Shown: positions 46,791 through 59,999 of the stretch, in pieces
Layout of the letters: each line of letters begins with the position of its first letter
Numbering within the stretch: position 1 is the stretch's first letter
Origin: Nissolia schottii
Taxonomy: Eukaryota; Streptophyta; Magnoliopsida; Fabales; Fabaceae
Assembly: GCA_003254905.1 (NCBI GenBank)
Contig: QANU01109800.1
Coordinates: forward strand, 532,417 to 596,416
DNA: 64,000 nucleotides
Direction of reading: 5' to 3'
Program-made: the position numbers and the translations under genes
The notes under the pieces: model-generated
Databases searched by the model: none
The model's input: only the letters and a program-made list of their open reading frames with translations
Told to the model about the DNA's origin: nothing

Positions 46791-49700
46791 ACCTAATCTT
46801 AATGGCGTTATTTTGCACCATACACCAGATGTGTGTTAATATTTATACTAAATAAGTTGCAGATATATGTATAAACTGGGATTGCCGGATTGGTATATTG
46901 TAGAAGTGGGCCCTGTTTTAGCCATAATAAATCAAGATTTTCTTGTTAAGTTCATATTGGTTTAATCAATAGGAAAGAAGAGGACATCAATGCCCCCAAC
47001 CTATCTCCCTCTCCCATCACTCCTGACTCCTGAGGCCTGTAATTTTTCTATCTTTCTAAACTTGGATAACGTCAAATTGAAAAGAAAAAGAGGAAGACAT
47101 ACACGGATTAAGGTCTGGCATTGGAGATACAAGATACCAACTTTATGCTTTGTTGTTTAGCCCCCAAGGCATGCAAGTATTGTTCACATAGGTCCCTGCA
47201 TAAACGTACAACATTTATTCAATTATTGCTATTGTAGCCTCCTCCAGGTGGGGGCTACTGGTCCTACAAATCCGTGGCTCACTGGCTTGGAATTTCATTA
47301 TAAGTTAGTCAATTTCAGGTCCCCCTTCCAGCCTGGAAATGAAACCCCTCCCCCCTCGCCCCAATTTCCGGCACTGCAACATGTGTGCAGTAGATAAAAT
47401 CACCTTGCATGTGTTGTATCATACATTATTATGTGCCTATGTATTTTTTGGTCACGTATGTAATCATTCATAATTTTATCCTAGTTCAATTGTGACAAGA
47501 ATTCAAGTCGAGTTATTTGTTCAACAACAAGCGTAGTAATTAAAATTTCTAATGCACAAAACATCCTTTAGTTAACAATTAATATTTTGAATGCATCCCT
47601 TGATCGTTGGCTCTATATCTTGACAGTGTGTCATACACATAGCTCTTTCCTAAACAATGAGCAGCAGTAAGTTGAGCACACAAATGAGTACTAAGAGCAT
47701 TTCTCATTAAAGAAAAAAAAAATAGTTATCTCATAAGGTGAAAGTCCATACCATTGTTTAATAAGTGAAATAACCATAGGTACTGTATAAAGTCAGAGAA
47801 AATGAAAATCCATAGCAATTGTGTACTGTACATGCAGTTGAGAGGCACTAGCTAGCATTTATTTTGTAAATCTGAAATGTGGGATGAAACAAGAGAAGGG
47901 GGGGAGGNGGGGGCCACAAAAACAGTCTACAGTACTGTAGTAAAAACCTCTACTGACTTTTTTCAGAGAGCTATAAAAAAATATTGAGAGGTGTCTTGGA
48001 CCTCACAAGGGAAACAGCTGAAGCATGAGACAAACAAGCATTAACAACCTTTGGCAGGCACTTATCCACCCCCCCTCTGCATATGACTATATTGTATAAT
48101 ATGACCAAGCCCCTTTCACATGCTTCTCCCAATTGCTTAGCCTTCATTGGTTTGATTTTGGTTAACTCTGGTTGGCTTCCCCCATTCCCATTTCTGTCCC
48201 ATTTTCTAGTTTTAGAATTGGTAGCCAATTTTCTAATCTTGTATACTTCCTTATAAGTTAGAGCCAAATTTATTGAGAATGTAGCCCATAGCGCTACTTG
48301 GAAAAGTGGTGTCAATGACAAATTAGAGCTAAGGTTAAGGCGTAAATTACTTCCAAGACCCTGATGATCGTGATTAGTAGTTGATTAATTATATTCATCT
48401 TGTATAAAATAAAAACTAGCTCCACCGGCCATTTGAACAAAGGAGCAATACAGTTCCTTTCACATTGCATTGGGAAGCGTAATTGAACAATTTTTGACTA
48501 AAACTTTAAATTTGTTCTTCAAGTTGTCAATGTTCAAGTTCGTCATTAGGTTATGAAAATGATTATAGTTTTTAGACATCGTTCAAATTAATTTCTCTAA
48601 GGGATTAATTTGAATAACTTTTAATAACCTCAATAACTAATATTATAATTTTTATAGTAGAGATAAATTTGATTGCCGCCACTTATGAATACGAACGTTT
48701 ACTACTTACTTCAAACAATTAGAGCGTGTGTTGTTCCGTATCACATGTTTAATCTTACAATGTGAATGTGGTAAACCATAAAGCAAGCATTTCCAGTTCT
48801 AGACATATATTCCAAGGTCGGTAACCTGTCAATAGAGGTAGAGAGGTCAGAGTTCACAGACACAATTGCGGAGAGCATGGGGAACAGTACAATTTGATCA
48901 ATTGTTTGACCAAACATCTATCATAACAGTTGAGCCAGCTGGAGTTATTTATGTACTAATTGTTATGGATTGATTAGTAGGAAATTATAGTGTCCCTTGT
49001 GGCAGATATAATAGTACGTAGTTCATTTAATTCATCTACCTTCAAACCCATCAATATGACAAGAAAAAGCTTCTAGTACTAGGCTCTAGCTTTGTGATTT
49101 GCAGATTTTGGTCTAGACATAGCCACGTAACGTTGTGCATCCGTAAAAGATTAACATTCGTTTACATTTAAAATGAAGTTAAGAGATAAAATTACATCTC
49201 TGCATTTCTTTGACATGATAAAGAATATTAATATAAGAAGATCACATTAATAAAGAGTATCAATAATTTTTTTATCACAAATGTTATTTTAACATCAAAT
49301 TTAGTATAAATATTAAATTTGGTGTTAAAATAGCATTCCTCTTATTTGATATGATCAAGATCATATTAATATAAGAACACATTAATAAAGAGTAGAGATG
49401 TTAATATGACTTTATAATTTTCATTTTAAACATGATAAAATCTTTGTCGTACACACACAGAGTGGCCTGCATCAATTTTGCTCATTGAACAAATAAGCAT
49501 TAATGAATTAAACAAAGTCCATTTATGTTGTTTCAGTGCATACATATTACATGATGTAAATTAGCATTAAACATGCATGAAAAGACAAATTTATTCGCAC
49601 AGAAATACGAAAATGGTTCTTAATTATTGTATTGAAAGTAATTGCATCCGCAACAAAAGCAAGTTTCGTTTCAATCCATTGCTGGACTAATATTTTGGCA

Positions 49701-52700
49701 CCAACATTACGATACGCTGGATCTGATCATGTGGGCTTAATTTGAATGTACGATATTGATGGGTTAGAAAACAAAGCAAAGGAGCTATATTGGCCAATCC
49801 ATTTGGGTCACATCCCTATGCTATGGACATGTGCCCCCCCACCAGTCCCTCACCCCATTTACAAGTGGATCTGTCCCTAAATTAAAACCCGCTAGCAAAA
49901 GACTCCAAACACATGCTTTTCTAAGACATTGCCTCCCTCATGGAATGGACCATGCGCCTCAACAAAACAAACATGTGCTTCCTATCTAGCAGCTTCTTAT
50001 TTATGTCTTTGTTTGTTTAATTTTTCTTTCAGTTTTATTTAATCTGATTTAAGTATTGTAAAGATTAAAATAACGAGTACATAAGAAATCAAACTTAAAA
50101 CTATTGATTAGCGCATGAATTTAAACGAAACAGTCTCAAGATAGCATCAAAACAAAAAATATGGAGACAATGAGAAAAAAATATATTAAAAAAAATTAGG
50201 CTAAATCATAAAATTTAAAAGTATTTTTATTTTTAAATATTTTTTAATTAATTTATATATATTCAAAAAAGAAGAATACAAAAAAATATATCCGAGAATA
50301 ATTTTTAAATTAATTTGTGTCTAAAAAATGGAAGGACACAAAAATGGAAAGACACATGAGACACGTCAATGTTATTTTTGCATCTCCCTATTGTTTTTAT
50401 TTTTAATCTTGGATGCTTATCAAACCCTAAAAAAATGATTGGACAAGAATCTAGAAATGAATATAGCTTTTGACAGTAAATTTTTAATCCTAGACTGTTT
50501 TTTTAGTCGTTTTAATTTGAGTATATCTCAAGTGGATGATTGCAACAGAAGTAACAACGCGTCAAATTAAATTAGGGAGAAGGTTTTGATTGGTTTTTAA
50601 ACTTTTTTATTTGTGTTTACATTAATCCTTATTCATAAAATGGGCCTTAGACATTCCCCTAAAATTACACACTCAGTAAGAGAGTGGGTGGGATACATGG
50701 ATAAGAGAAAACGTGTGACGTTGGTCCTAGAATCAGTTCCTTCCACTTGTTAATTGTTACTTGCTCTGTGTACACTGTACGGATGCTGTACGTGGGACAC
50801 CTATGTGACCGTACGACAAAATAGTTATCATACTGCTTTATCATAATCCCCCTTTTTTTTATTATATTTTATCTTCCTTACGTTACAAAACACTTTTCTT
50901 TGTGACGTGTACTACGAGACAAATTTATTTGTACTAATAACAATTTAGTTAGTTACCCATAAGTTGTTAATAGTAGTTTGGTAATAAATATATTTTTAAG
51001 TCACATTTTTAGTCGTGAAAACAAGTTAATTAAATTATTTGTAAGGAGCATCGATATATGTAGTGTGGTAGTACCTCATCGTATTATTTAATTATGTGGT
51101 TAAAAGTGTGATTTTATTTATAAAAATAAAAAAATAATTTATAATTACTAATTTATCATTTCATGTGAATTCATTATTGTAAGGAAATTAATTATTAATA
51201 TTAATAGACGCCCTGATTAAAAAAATTATTTGTAAGGGTAAATTAAGCTTCTAATTTAGTTCATGTTGTCATACTTGTAGAGTATTTTTTTTAACCTAAA
51301 GAAGAGTTTGCATCTGTGCCCCAAAACATTTTCTAACCCAAAATTGTTATAATTGATTGAAATAATATAATTCGGGAGGTTTTTTTTTTTTTCCTTTCTG
51401 TTATCCTCAATTTTGTTAAGAACAAAGTATTTTAAAGGAGTTGATACTATTTTTAAAATGAAAACCATAAAAAGAGAGTTGAGTACATTATTAAATATGA
51501 TCCACTTAAACGAGCTGACCCATTTAACTATAAATTTATTTATTTTTTTAAAATTAAAATTTATAAACACTTACATACTAAATATAATTAAGAGAAATGA
51601 TTTATTAATGAAGAGAAATAATCATTCTGATTTTTTAACCCATATTTTTAATTATTAATGAAGTAAGAATTGACAAAATTTTTAAATTTTAAGATAGTGC
51701 CATTTATTCTTTAATTTATTTAGTACTTTAAGAAGATTTTGAGGAGATATATCATTACTTTGTAGTTAAACTTAAAAGTTTAAACTTCAAAACAACATAT
51801 ATTAACACAATATTCAGCTGTCACAAGCTAATTGAAGTTGACCCCCTTTGAAGGGGAACTAGGTCAAAATAGTCATAGGGGCCTAAAGCTGCTGAGAATC
51901 CCCTTTATCAACATTTGCAAAATATTGCAAAGTTATGGCATATAACAGCTGGATTTGAACTGGAGTGCATATATTCAGACACATGGCTACAGGGAAAATA
52001 GTGAGAAAAAAAAAGTTCTATTTACTCTTCTTTTACATTATTGTTACCCCTATTTTCAGCGGCATTTACGTTATTTAATCTTTTTCCCCCCTCTTTGGTT
52101 TAGGCTATTAGGTTGCTCTCTAGTGTTAACGTGTCAATTGATCACCAATCTCTCTATTCTCCCCATCCAAAAAGTTACTATGTATAGAGAACTCACCAAT
52201 ACTAGGAAGCTTCGATCATTCTGCTTTCCAGTTGGAAAAAAAGAATTCTCGTTTCATTGATTACCATTGTATTTAACCAAACATTGACCACTAAGTTATC
52301 GTATCAGATTTTAATATTAATGGTGGTTGTTAGCCCAATCTTGATGAATGCAAGGACGGTTCCTACCTCCATCTCTCTATAGTTTTTTTTTTCCCCCTCA
52401 TGAAAGTAAAATTAATAACCACAAAATGTAATATAATAATAACTCGCCTTATCTTTTAATCATATAATAAAGATTTGATTATTACTTGTGAAAATGTAAA
52501 ATATTTTATGACTAATAATTTATAATTTTATGTAAATTTAATTATTATGAGAAAAATAATCATTATTATTAATAATAAATATCCTTGGTGAAAAAAAAAA
52601 AGTAAAGTTAATTAACAAACTTTAAGATGAAGCTTCATTACCATTTGATTGTGATGCTTGATCTTATCTTCATTCACAATTCTATATATGTTTTTCTTCC

Positions 52701-53760
52701 AAAACTAGGGCTGTACTTATTTGACTTCCCCGATGGGATCTAAGTGGTTGTCTCTTGTGTGATTGTTCTTTAGCTAATTAGTGCGTCGTGGTACTCTTTT
52801 TGTTTTTTTTCTTTTTACCATCACCACATGCCTAACACCTTTTAAGATGTAAGTATGTAGCTAAAGATGTTATTTGCTAATTTATGAGACATCTTTATCT
52901 TTTAAAATTGATTTGAGAGTGAGTATTAATTTTATTTTTTATTTTTGAAATCAAACTATTAACATGTAGATTCTTTTAATGGTTTCACTTGTAACTTTTA
53001 TCAGTCACTCTATTTTTAGCGCTATTAGGCCACACTTTATCTGATCTATTTCTACATGTCTTTTTTCACACATGATCAACTATCTAATATGAGATCATTC
53101 CAATTTAGTTCACACAAATTGCTACCCTAATTATATCAGTAGTTATTAAAAAACACAGAGAAACTAGAAAGCTCACATGAATAAGAAGATAAGCTTAAAA
53201 CTTCTTTTAGTTATAAAAACAAACAGGTATCTTTTTAATTATCATGCATATTAGCATCTAGAATTATTAAATAGTAGTAAGTCATATTCTTTCTTTCTTT
53301 TTTGGTTGAGAGCAAACTGTTACAAGTTCAAGAAACGGGTATTAAAAGAAGAGTTTAGCAAATGATAGTTATCCCTTAAGCTGCGTTTGATTGTTGAAAC
53401 AAAATGAAAATATAAAGATATGAGGATGGAAACATAAAATATAAGATTAAAAGTTAATTTTGTATTTTGTTTGATAATGATATATAAGTCATAATTTATT
53501 ATTCCTGTTATATATAGTTTTATGATGCTAAGACATAATAATATGATAAATGACTTAAAATACTCTTTAAATGTTCTTTTCACTCATTCAAAATTTTATT
53601 AAAATTCTGTGTCTATCCTTAATCTCGTGTCTCAGTAAAATAAAAGTATAAAAAATACATTAATTTTTTTATTATGAGACTCAAATTTTTGAACAAATAT
53701 TCATAACTAAATAAAATTTTATATACCTATATCCTTGTATTTATATATTATTAACAAGTA

Positions 53761-53896
53761 CACGTGACATTATATCCTTGTACTAAATCATACAAGAAAG
53801 AAGGATTTAGATAGAAGTGTACGTGCACGTGCACGTGCGTGCATGTGTTTTTGAATATGTGGAAATGAAACCTCTCATATGCATAATGCACACGTG
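53761..53896. promoter_or_regulatory. Cluster of four G-boxes
   Basis: The palindromic core CACGTG occurs at 53761, 53826, 53832 and 53891, two of them back to back in an alternating purine-pyrimidine tract. G-boxes bind bZIP and bHLH factors. No gene start lies nearby, so a regulatory role is unproven. Confidence 0.35.
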
Positions 53897-54569
53897 TCCA
53901 CATGCCTATGTGAATCCTCAATCCTGGTAGCCAGAGTAAATTTCTTGAAAAGCAGAGAAGGAAGAAAGAAGCGATAATGTGATTGCATGTGGATTCATAA
54001 AAATCCCAGTCAGTCAGCTGCACTGTGCCCCAAAATATTTACACTACTCTCCAACCCAATTTTTTATTTTTTCTAATGTCACTCATACATGCAAGGTAAT
54101 TGAATTTTCGTTATAATGGCTTGGAATTAAATTTAAAATCTTAGAAAATTTAATTTTTTGTTGTAGTTTAAAATTAATTTTAAAAATTTTACTTAAAAAT
54201 TAAACATGTACATAAAATATCTCTTTTTTGAGTGTTCTTTTATATGAAAAACTCTCATCTGCTCCTAATCTATTAGATGTCTCAATATCATAGTAGATCA
54301 TGATGTGTGTGAAACATCTACCGAGATAAAGCCAAAAAAGGAGAAAATTCTATTCCAACAACACCCGAGTTTTTGTTATCTTCTGCGGGGTAAACATTTC
54401 ATGTTACATGTCATAGAGATTTTATCATGGAACAAATCTTGATTTACTCTTAAAAGTACAAAAGAAATTTTCCTCTTATTCTCTTATTTACTCTCTCTCT
54501 CTCTGAAATACATCATTTCAATTTAATTTATTATTAATTATTATAAATTATAATTCTTTATTAATTTTA

Positions 54570-55500
54570 CGATTAAATATGCTTTTAGTCTTTATAAAAT
54601 TAAAAAATTTATATTTGATCCTTAAAATTTTTTTCATTAAAATTTAATCTCTATAAAATATTTTTATTTGTTTTTAGTTTTTATCATTAGTTACAAACGG
54701 ATCTCAATACATAACCGTTAATTTTGTACAATTTTAAATACCCATTAAAATATCCAACCCAAAAGCCCGACCCATTTTAAAATACAAAAAAAAAGACCCA
54801 CCCACCCATTGTCTTCTGATCCCACCACCCCCAATTCCTCCTCTCATCACCCAATCCTCCATTCCCAAACCGGAAAACATCACAGAACCCACCCACCCAC
54901 TCCTCTTCTCTCGACAGAACCCATTTCCCCAATTCCCCAACCCTAACACCACTCAACACTCTTCTCTCATGTGAAGAAGACGAAGAACGAAGCCAGAACG
55001 AAGCCTTCGCCCTCCTCTTTCCCCAACCCTAACCGTACGCCCTCGCCATGGCGGTGCCCTCCTCTTTCCGGCGGCTCTTGTGCCTACGCTCCACGGCCGC
55101 CGCGATGCGGCACGCGCCCTTCCCCCTGCCGATCTCTCTCTTCCTCTCTCCTGGGGTAGCAACTCCGGTGACCATGGCAAGGCCGCACGAGCATGAAAGC
55201 TTTTGCTGCGTGGTTCTTCGATCTGAGATGTCCCACCGATACGCAGAGGTTGAGTAATGGCGCAGGCTGCGGAGGCCAACAGCGTTTCCTTGCTTTTTGG
55301 TAGATTTGTGTTTTGTTCTTGATTTTTTTCCTTCAGATCTGGTGGTTCACTGTTGATTTTGTTTTGAGACCGAGTTTTATTTTTTAACTTGAGTGACGGG
55401 ATGTGCTTCATAATGATGAATCATGGATGGTGCTGAGATTGAGATGGAGGTAGTGGTGACGGTCGTTGGTCAACGGCGAGGGCATTATTAGGATACTTTA
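54570..55500. mobile_element. Degenerate MULE-like segment with GC-rich interior
   Basis: 54575-54700 resembles a worn version of the MULE arm at 26687, with repeated TTTTAGT, TTTATAAAATT and ATCTCTATAAAATA words. As in that element, it is followed by CCCGACCCATTTTAAAAT and then C-rich DNA. 54950-55480 is GC-rich and includes a short plus frame at 55048-55257 with ATG in a good context (GCCATGGCG). No right terminus was found, perhaps because a LINE inserted downstream. Gene capture is possible but unproven. Confidence 0.35.
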
Positions 55501-55585
55501 GAATATACATGCACTGTTTAATGTCCATGACAGCTTATTCTTTTTTTATAATCAAAGGGGAAAAGCCAAAGAATAAACTACACGA

Positions 55586-56164
55586 CTACAATTTTGGGTA
55601 GACAATATTAACATTAAAATAAATGGATATAAATGCAGGAATCAATGTAAAATAAATATCTCTAAGAGAAATAGTTTCAACATGGTTAGCTTCGCAATAA
55701 ATATGATGCACCCCAATATTCTGGTCCTCATTAATCAGCCTCTGAATAGACTGAATAATTGTGAAAAGAGGGTGGACTGTCACATTTTCACTCAAAATCA
55801 GTAACACAATTCTCTTTGAGCCAGTCTCAAAGCAAAGTTGTGAAATCCCCAAACTTCTAGTTAGAAGGAGACCTTTAAAGACACCCCATAATTTGGTGAC
55901 AGTTATAGAAGAGATGCCCAAATTAGATGAGAACTCTGAAATGAAATTTCTATAATGTTCTCTAATAATTCCCCCGCATGAAGCCTTGCTCGTCATCCCT
56001 ATAACAAACCCATCGATATTTAGTTTATGAGCACCCACCATTGGAGTCTTCCAGCAAATATGGTTCACAACATATTTAGGGCTTTTTTTAACATAAACCT
56101 CATCTATAGCTCTAGCAGCGAAAGATGGATTCAGGATAAAGGCAAAGAGGGCAGGAGGGATCAT
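55586..56164 (-). pseudogene. LINE RNase H-like domain remnant
   Basis: A 192-codon open stretch with WKTPMVGAHKLNIDGF and GGIIREHYRNFISEFSSNLG, the pattern of the RNase H domain found at the end of plant L1-type elements. The first catalytic Asp (NIDG) is visible. Later conserved positions are substituted or unclear (ETGSKRIV where E-D motifs are expected). Confidence 0.8.
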
Positions 56165-56755
56165 TAGTCATACCTCTTCATTGGCGACGATCATTTGTTA
56201 GAATAGCTTCTCGAGCAGTAAGCCACATGAAGCTCCTCACTCTTTGTTGAGTATTGATCTTCCAAACCTCTCGAAAAGCTTATTTCTCTGGTTTCCATCA
56301 CCAAACACTCCTTCATAAGCTGATTTAATAGTAAATTTGCCATCCATCGCAGGCAACTAGCCAACAGAATCCGTATTTAAATCAGCGCTAAGAGATTTCA
56401 AAGAGCTAATAGTTTCTCAAAAATCATCTGGGAGGGCCAACAGGATTTTATTTCGATCCCACTCACCTTCCTCATTTACAAAATTAGCGACATAATGATT
56501 CAAAGTAGAGATATCAACAACATTTATAGCAAAATCTTTCAGACTCTGTATACCTTGCAGCTAATGATCGTTCCAAAAGCTCACCTGACTCCCATCACCA
56601 AGTCTCCAAATGATATTATCATAAACCTTTTTCCAAACACTCACGATGCCTTGCCAGGCATTTGAGGCTCGTTTCTTACTCCTGACCACGGGAATTAAAT
56701 CGTTTGAGCACATATATTTTTCTCGTATGATCCTAATCCAGAGTGAGTCACGGTT

Positions 56756-57844
56756 TTAAATAAGACCCCAAGCAAGCTTCATAAGAAAGCATATATTCAT
56801 TTTCGCCACAGAGCGGAAACCCAAACCACCACAAGATTTAGGATGACATATCTCCTCCCAAGCCACTAAATGAACTTTTTGGTTTTCCCTGTTTGAGCCC
56901 CATATGAAATCGTGACAAATCTTGTCCATCTCCTGAGCTATCTTTGAAGTTTGCATAATGTAGTAAGGGATGGAAGCCAATGCGGATTGGGCAAGAATGA
57001 TTCTTCTGGCTAGGGAGAGCGAATTTTTGTTCCACCCATTTAGCCGACTCCTCATTTTATCCATAATATATTGGAAAGTATGCTTGTTCACCTGATCATG
57101 AAAAATAGGCACACCCAAGTACTTCCCAAGATTTAGAGCATTGCTAATCTCCATTTGATGCGAGATGCAAACGTCCCTAGAGAAGAAAACACAAGATTTG
57201 GTGTAGCTAATTTTCTGCCCAGAGCTCTGACAAAAAGAATCAAGGACCTCATTCATAATCTGAACTTGATCAAGTGAAGTCGTGCAGAAAAGAACAAGGT
57301 CATCAACAAAGAAGAGATGGGAGATAGCAAGATCCCCTTTAGATAGCTGGATAGGTTCCCAAGATCTATTTACCACTGTTGTGGTAATAGCTTGAGATGG
57401 TCTTTCAATTTAAAGAACGAATAACAAAGGAGAAGGGGTATCTCCTTGTCTAATGCCTCGGGAAAGGATAAAAAATTAGATGGGGAGCCATTCCAAAGAA
57501 CCTGCATGTCCGGGGGGGGGGGATATGCAAAACCAAAGATCAACCGTGGAAGACGGGATACCAATATCGAGTAAAGTATCTTTAATGAATGCCCAACTTA
57601 AGCGATCATAACCTTTTTCCAAATCAGTCTTCGTCGCCATATAACCTTTATTTCCCTTCAAATTCTTCATATGATTAACAATTTCCTGAGTAATGATGAT
57701 ATTATTCGTGCTTGTCCGTCCAGGGATAAAACTACATTGAGTTTCCTTGACAAGAGTAGGCAAAAAAGTCATCAACCTAGTAGCAATGACCTTAGTAACA
57801 ACTTTATACACCACATTAAAGAGGCCTTTGGGTCTAAATTGCAC
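56756..57844 (-). pseudogene. LINE reverse transcriptase remnant
   Basis: Broken into at least three frames. It keeps motifs for the RT fingers and palm, including the GxRQGDxxSP box and the FxDD active site (FVDD). It lies in the LINE described above and is not a functional gene. Confidence 0.9.
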
Positions 57845-58189
57845 AATATTTTTCGGAATTTCTACCTTTGGAATGAGAGATATAAAAGTATCACGGCCTC
57901 ATAGATGGTGGTAGGATTCAGAAAGACACCTGCAACCCAATTTATAAAAGAGTCTTTAATAATATTCAAGAGTTTTGGAAAAACATGGAAGAGAAACCAT
58001 TCGAGTCAAGAGTCTTCAACGCATCTATGGAAAAGAATCCCGATATCCTTTTCCAAAAGGGTTTTCAAGACTTGCTAACTCATCCTCCCCAAAATGTGAA
58101 AGAATCTCGATATTTCATAATCCCCATATAAACCTTGGTCAGTGAATAGGTTTGAGAAGTAAGTTACCCCCTGACAGCTTATTCTTTTT

Positions 58190-59040
58190 CCACATATGAA
58201 CACCAATCAGATTTATATAATTTACTAAATAAAACCAGTTTTTGGAGAATCACTTTTGCTCCAATGTTGACCCCAAAACTGTATCATCATGCCTATCTAT
58301 GTATATGACAAGATAATAATGTTGGTATATGAAAAGAAAAACAAAAATAAAACTTAGTTATATAATTGAAGGAAAAAAAATATAAAATATATAATGAAAT
58401 GATATGAAGGGCGAATAGGTGTCCATGTACTATAGAAAGAGAAATGGACGTGTAGGCTGTATTGTGAAGAGGGTACACAGTGCCTCGCTGTCTAGCATGT
58501 GAGGAGGTTGTGCCTCTTTCTCTCTCCCTCTCTACCATGCACCATCCCACTTAACAAATTATTGTGAAATCATGAAATTTCATACTAAATATATTTTTAA
58601 TGACATTATTTTTATATGTAACTAAAAACATATCTAACATATAAAGTGATATGATATTTTTGTTAAATGTCAATTTTGTACTTATTTTTTTTTTTAGTTT
58701 TATAAAAAATAGTTTAGTTACTAAAAAAATTTGTAACATGACGTTATATAATTATACAAGAATTTCAACTATTATCCACCCAACAACTGGCATAGAAAGG
58801 AGAGTGAGGACAAAACTAGTGTAGGGATCTTTGATTTGAGTCTCTGATTCTTTCTATCCACCAACTTGGCTTGAAACACCAAACCCAAAACAAGACGCAC
58901 ATCGCTACACACACAACAAGGTTAATAAAAACCTTCCATTCTTTTCTTCTCATCCCTTTTTCTTAACTCCATTTACTCTCTCTTTCCATCATCATAAGTA
59001 CTTAGATTTTCTCTAAGAGAAATCCACAGCTAACAAAGGA
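58190..59040. other. SOFL upstream region
   Basis: AT-rich spacer then, from about 58790, the probable promoter and pyrimidine-rich 5' UTR of the SOFL gene. No other gene seen. Confidence 0.55.
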
Positions 59041-59047
59041 AGGGAAG

Positions 59048-59995
59048 ATGAATGCATTGGATAGTTCAGAACATTGCAGTAGTGGTTGTGAGTCTGGTTG
59101 GACTCTATACCTGCAGGAACAATCTTTGAGGAGTGCTTCACACAGAGATAGTGAAGGGCTTTATGAGAAAAGAGGGAAAGATGAGGAGGAGGAATCAGAT
59201 GGGGAGGACTTGTCCATGGTTTCTGATGCTTCTTCTTGGCCTCCACATTTCCCTGATCATCATCATCATCATGAGGCTACTACTAATTACTTCAACCAGC
59301 AACAGAATGGTTGGTTCTGTTCTGCATCCAAGGCAGTGAAGATGGTCAAGAGTGATGGTACAAAGAAGCAGAAACTTAAAGAAATTCAACACCATGACCC
59401 TTCTTTTCTTCATGACACTGCTAGCTCTCATGTCTTTGATTTCTCCATGGTAAGTTTTTATATATTGAAATTTTGATTTTTTTTTTCCTCTTTTTTTTTT
59501 TCCTTCAGAATAATGTGTAGTGAATATGTTTGTGACTCATGGTTCTTGATTTTTTTTCAAATTTTTTTTAGAATAATGTTGATGAGACCAACCGACAAAC
59601 TTCCATAGAGAGTACGCTAGATTGTTCACAAGGTTTCTCTGCAACATATTTTGAGGTGCTTAGCTTGAAATTTTTTTTATTTTAATTATTTTGTGGTTTG
59701 AAGATTTTACACCTTCTTATAAGTCATAGCTAAAATTATTTGTGTTCTTTCTTGCAGAGGAGACCCCAATTCCAAGGACACTTTGGTTTGTTACAACCAT
59801 CTCTATCAGAAAATGAACTTCAAGGAAACAAGTAATTTCTTTCTTCTTTTCTGAGCATTGTAAGAAAAAATTTATTTGAAATAAAGAATCATACTGACAT
59901 GTAGCCTAACAGAATTCTAATTTTTTGAGGTAAGAATTCATTTGCATTCTTTGTTTAGCAGATGGTATGAAGAAAAAAGGATTGGAATGAGGTAA
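59048..59995 (+). CDS. SOB five-like (SOFL) protein
   Basis: Plant-specific family linked by overexpression and mutant work to cytokinin levels and development; biochemical activity is unknown. Four exons: 59048-59449, 59572-59655, 59758-59831, 59962-59995, giving 197 residues. The SOFL-A box CSSGCESGWTLYLQ lies at residues 10-23. The SOFL-B box EDLSMVSDASSWPPH lies at 53-67, with Trp where Gly is usual (SSGPPH). Between them is an acidic run (DEEEESDGED), and beyond is a His stretch. The last junction is AA|GTAATT to TAGCAG|ATGG, ending GNKWYEEKRIGMR. If it is not spliced, exon 3 stops at 59835 after GNK. The spliced form is preferred because it keeps a terminal Trp and basic residues expected in the family. 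Confidence 0.9.
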
Positions 59996-59999
59996 AGAT

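Larger units (their letters stand above)
44780..54560. other. Long gene-poor region
   Basis: No gene could be supported in nearly 10 kb. Three TGGGCC/GGGCCC-type words cluster at 45250-45315 and look like site II promoter elements without an adjacent gene. A possible SINE relic lies at about 46645-46790. An isolated N is at 47908 inside a G-rich run. Four CACGTG G-boxes occur at 53761-53896. A minus-strand 116-codon frame at 47971-48321 has no recognisable domain or splice partner. Confidence 0.5.
55546..58171 (-). mobile_element. 5'-truncated L1-type LINE retrotransposon, dead copy
   Basis: Read on the minus strand. The element begins inside the reverse transcriptase region and ends in an A-run next to the target site. 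A perfect 18-bp target duplication, TGACAGCTTATTCTTTTT, lies at 55528-55545 and 58172-58189. Reverse transcriptase pieces: about 57844-57570 (FRPKGLFNVVYKVVTKVIATRL, TDLEKGYDRLSW), then a frameshifted GIRQGDTPSP box near 57440, then 57376-56756 with the catalytic FVDD in LFFVDDLVLF. A linker region follows, and then an RNase H-like piece (56164-55586, KLNIDG). Stops and frameshifts, one at a 10-base G run near 57511, make it inactive. Confidence 0.93.

Noticed and set aside
47971-48321. 116-codon minus-strand frame
   Set aside because: No recognisable domain or start context; mixed noncoding composition.
46900-50000. Conserved plant microRNA precursors
   Set aside because: Looked for common mature sequences (such as miR156, 160, 164, 166, 171, 319, 398) by eye and found none.
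54953-55411. 152-codon minus-strand frame, Arg/Pro-rich
   Set aside because: Explained by GC-rich DNA opposite a leader-like segment of a MULE-like element; no family.
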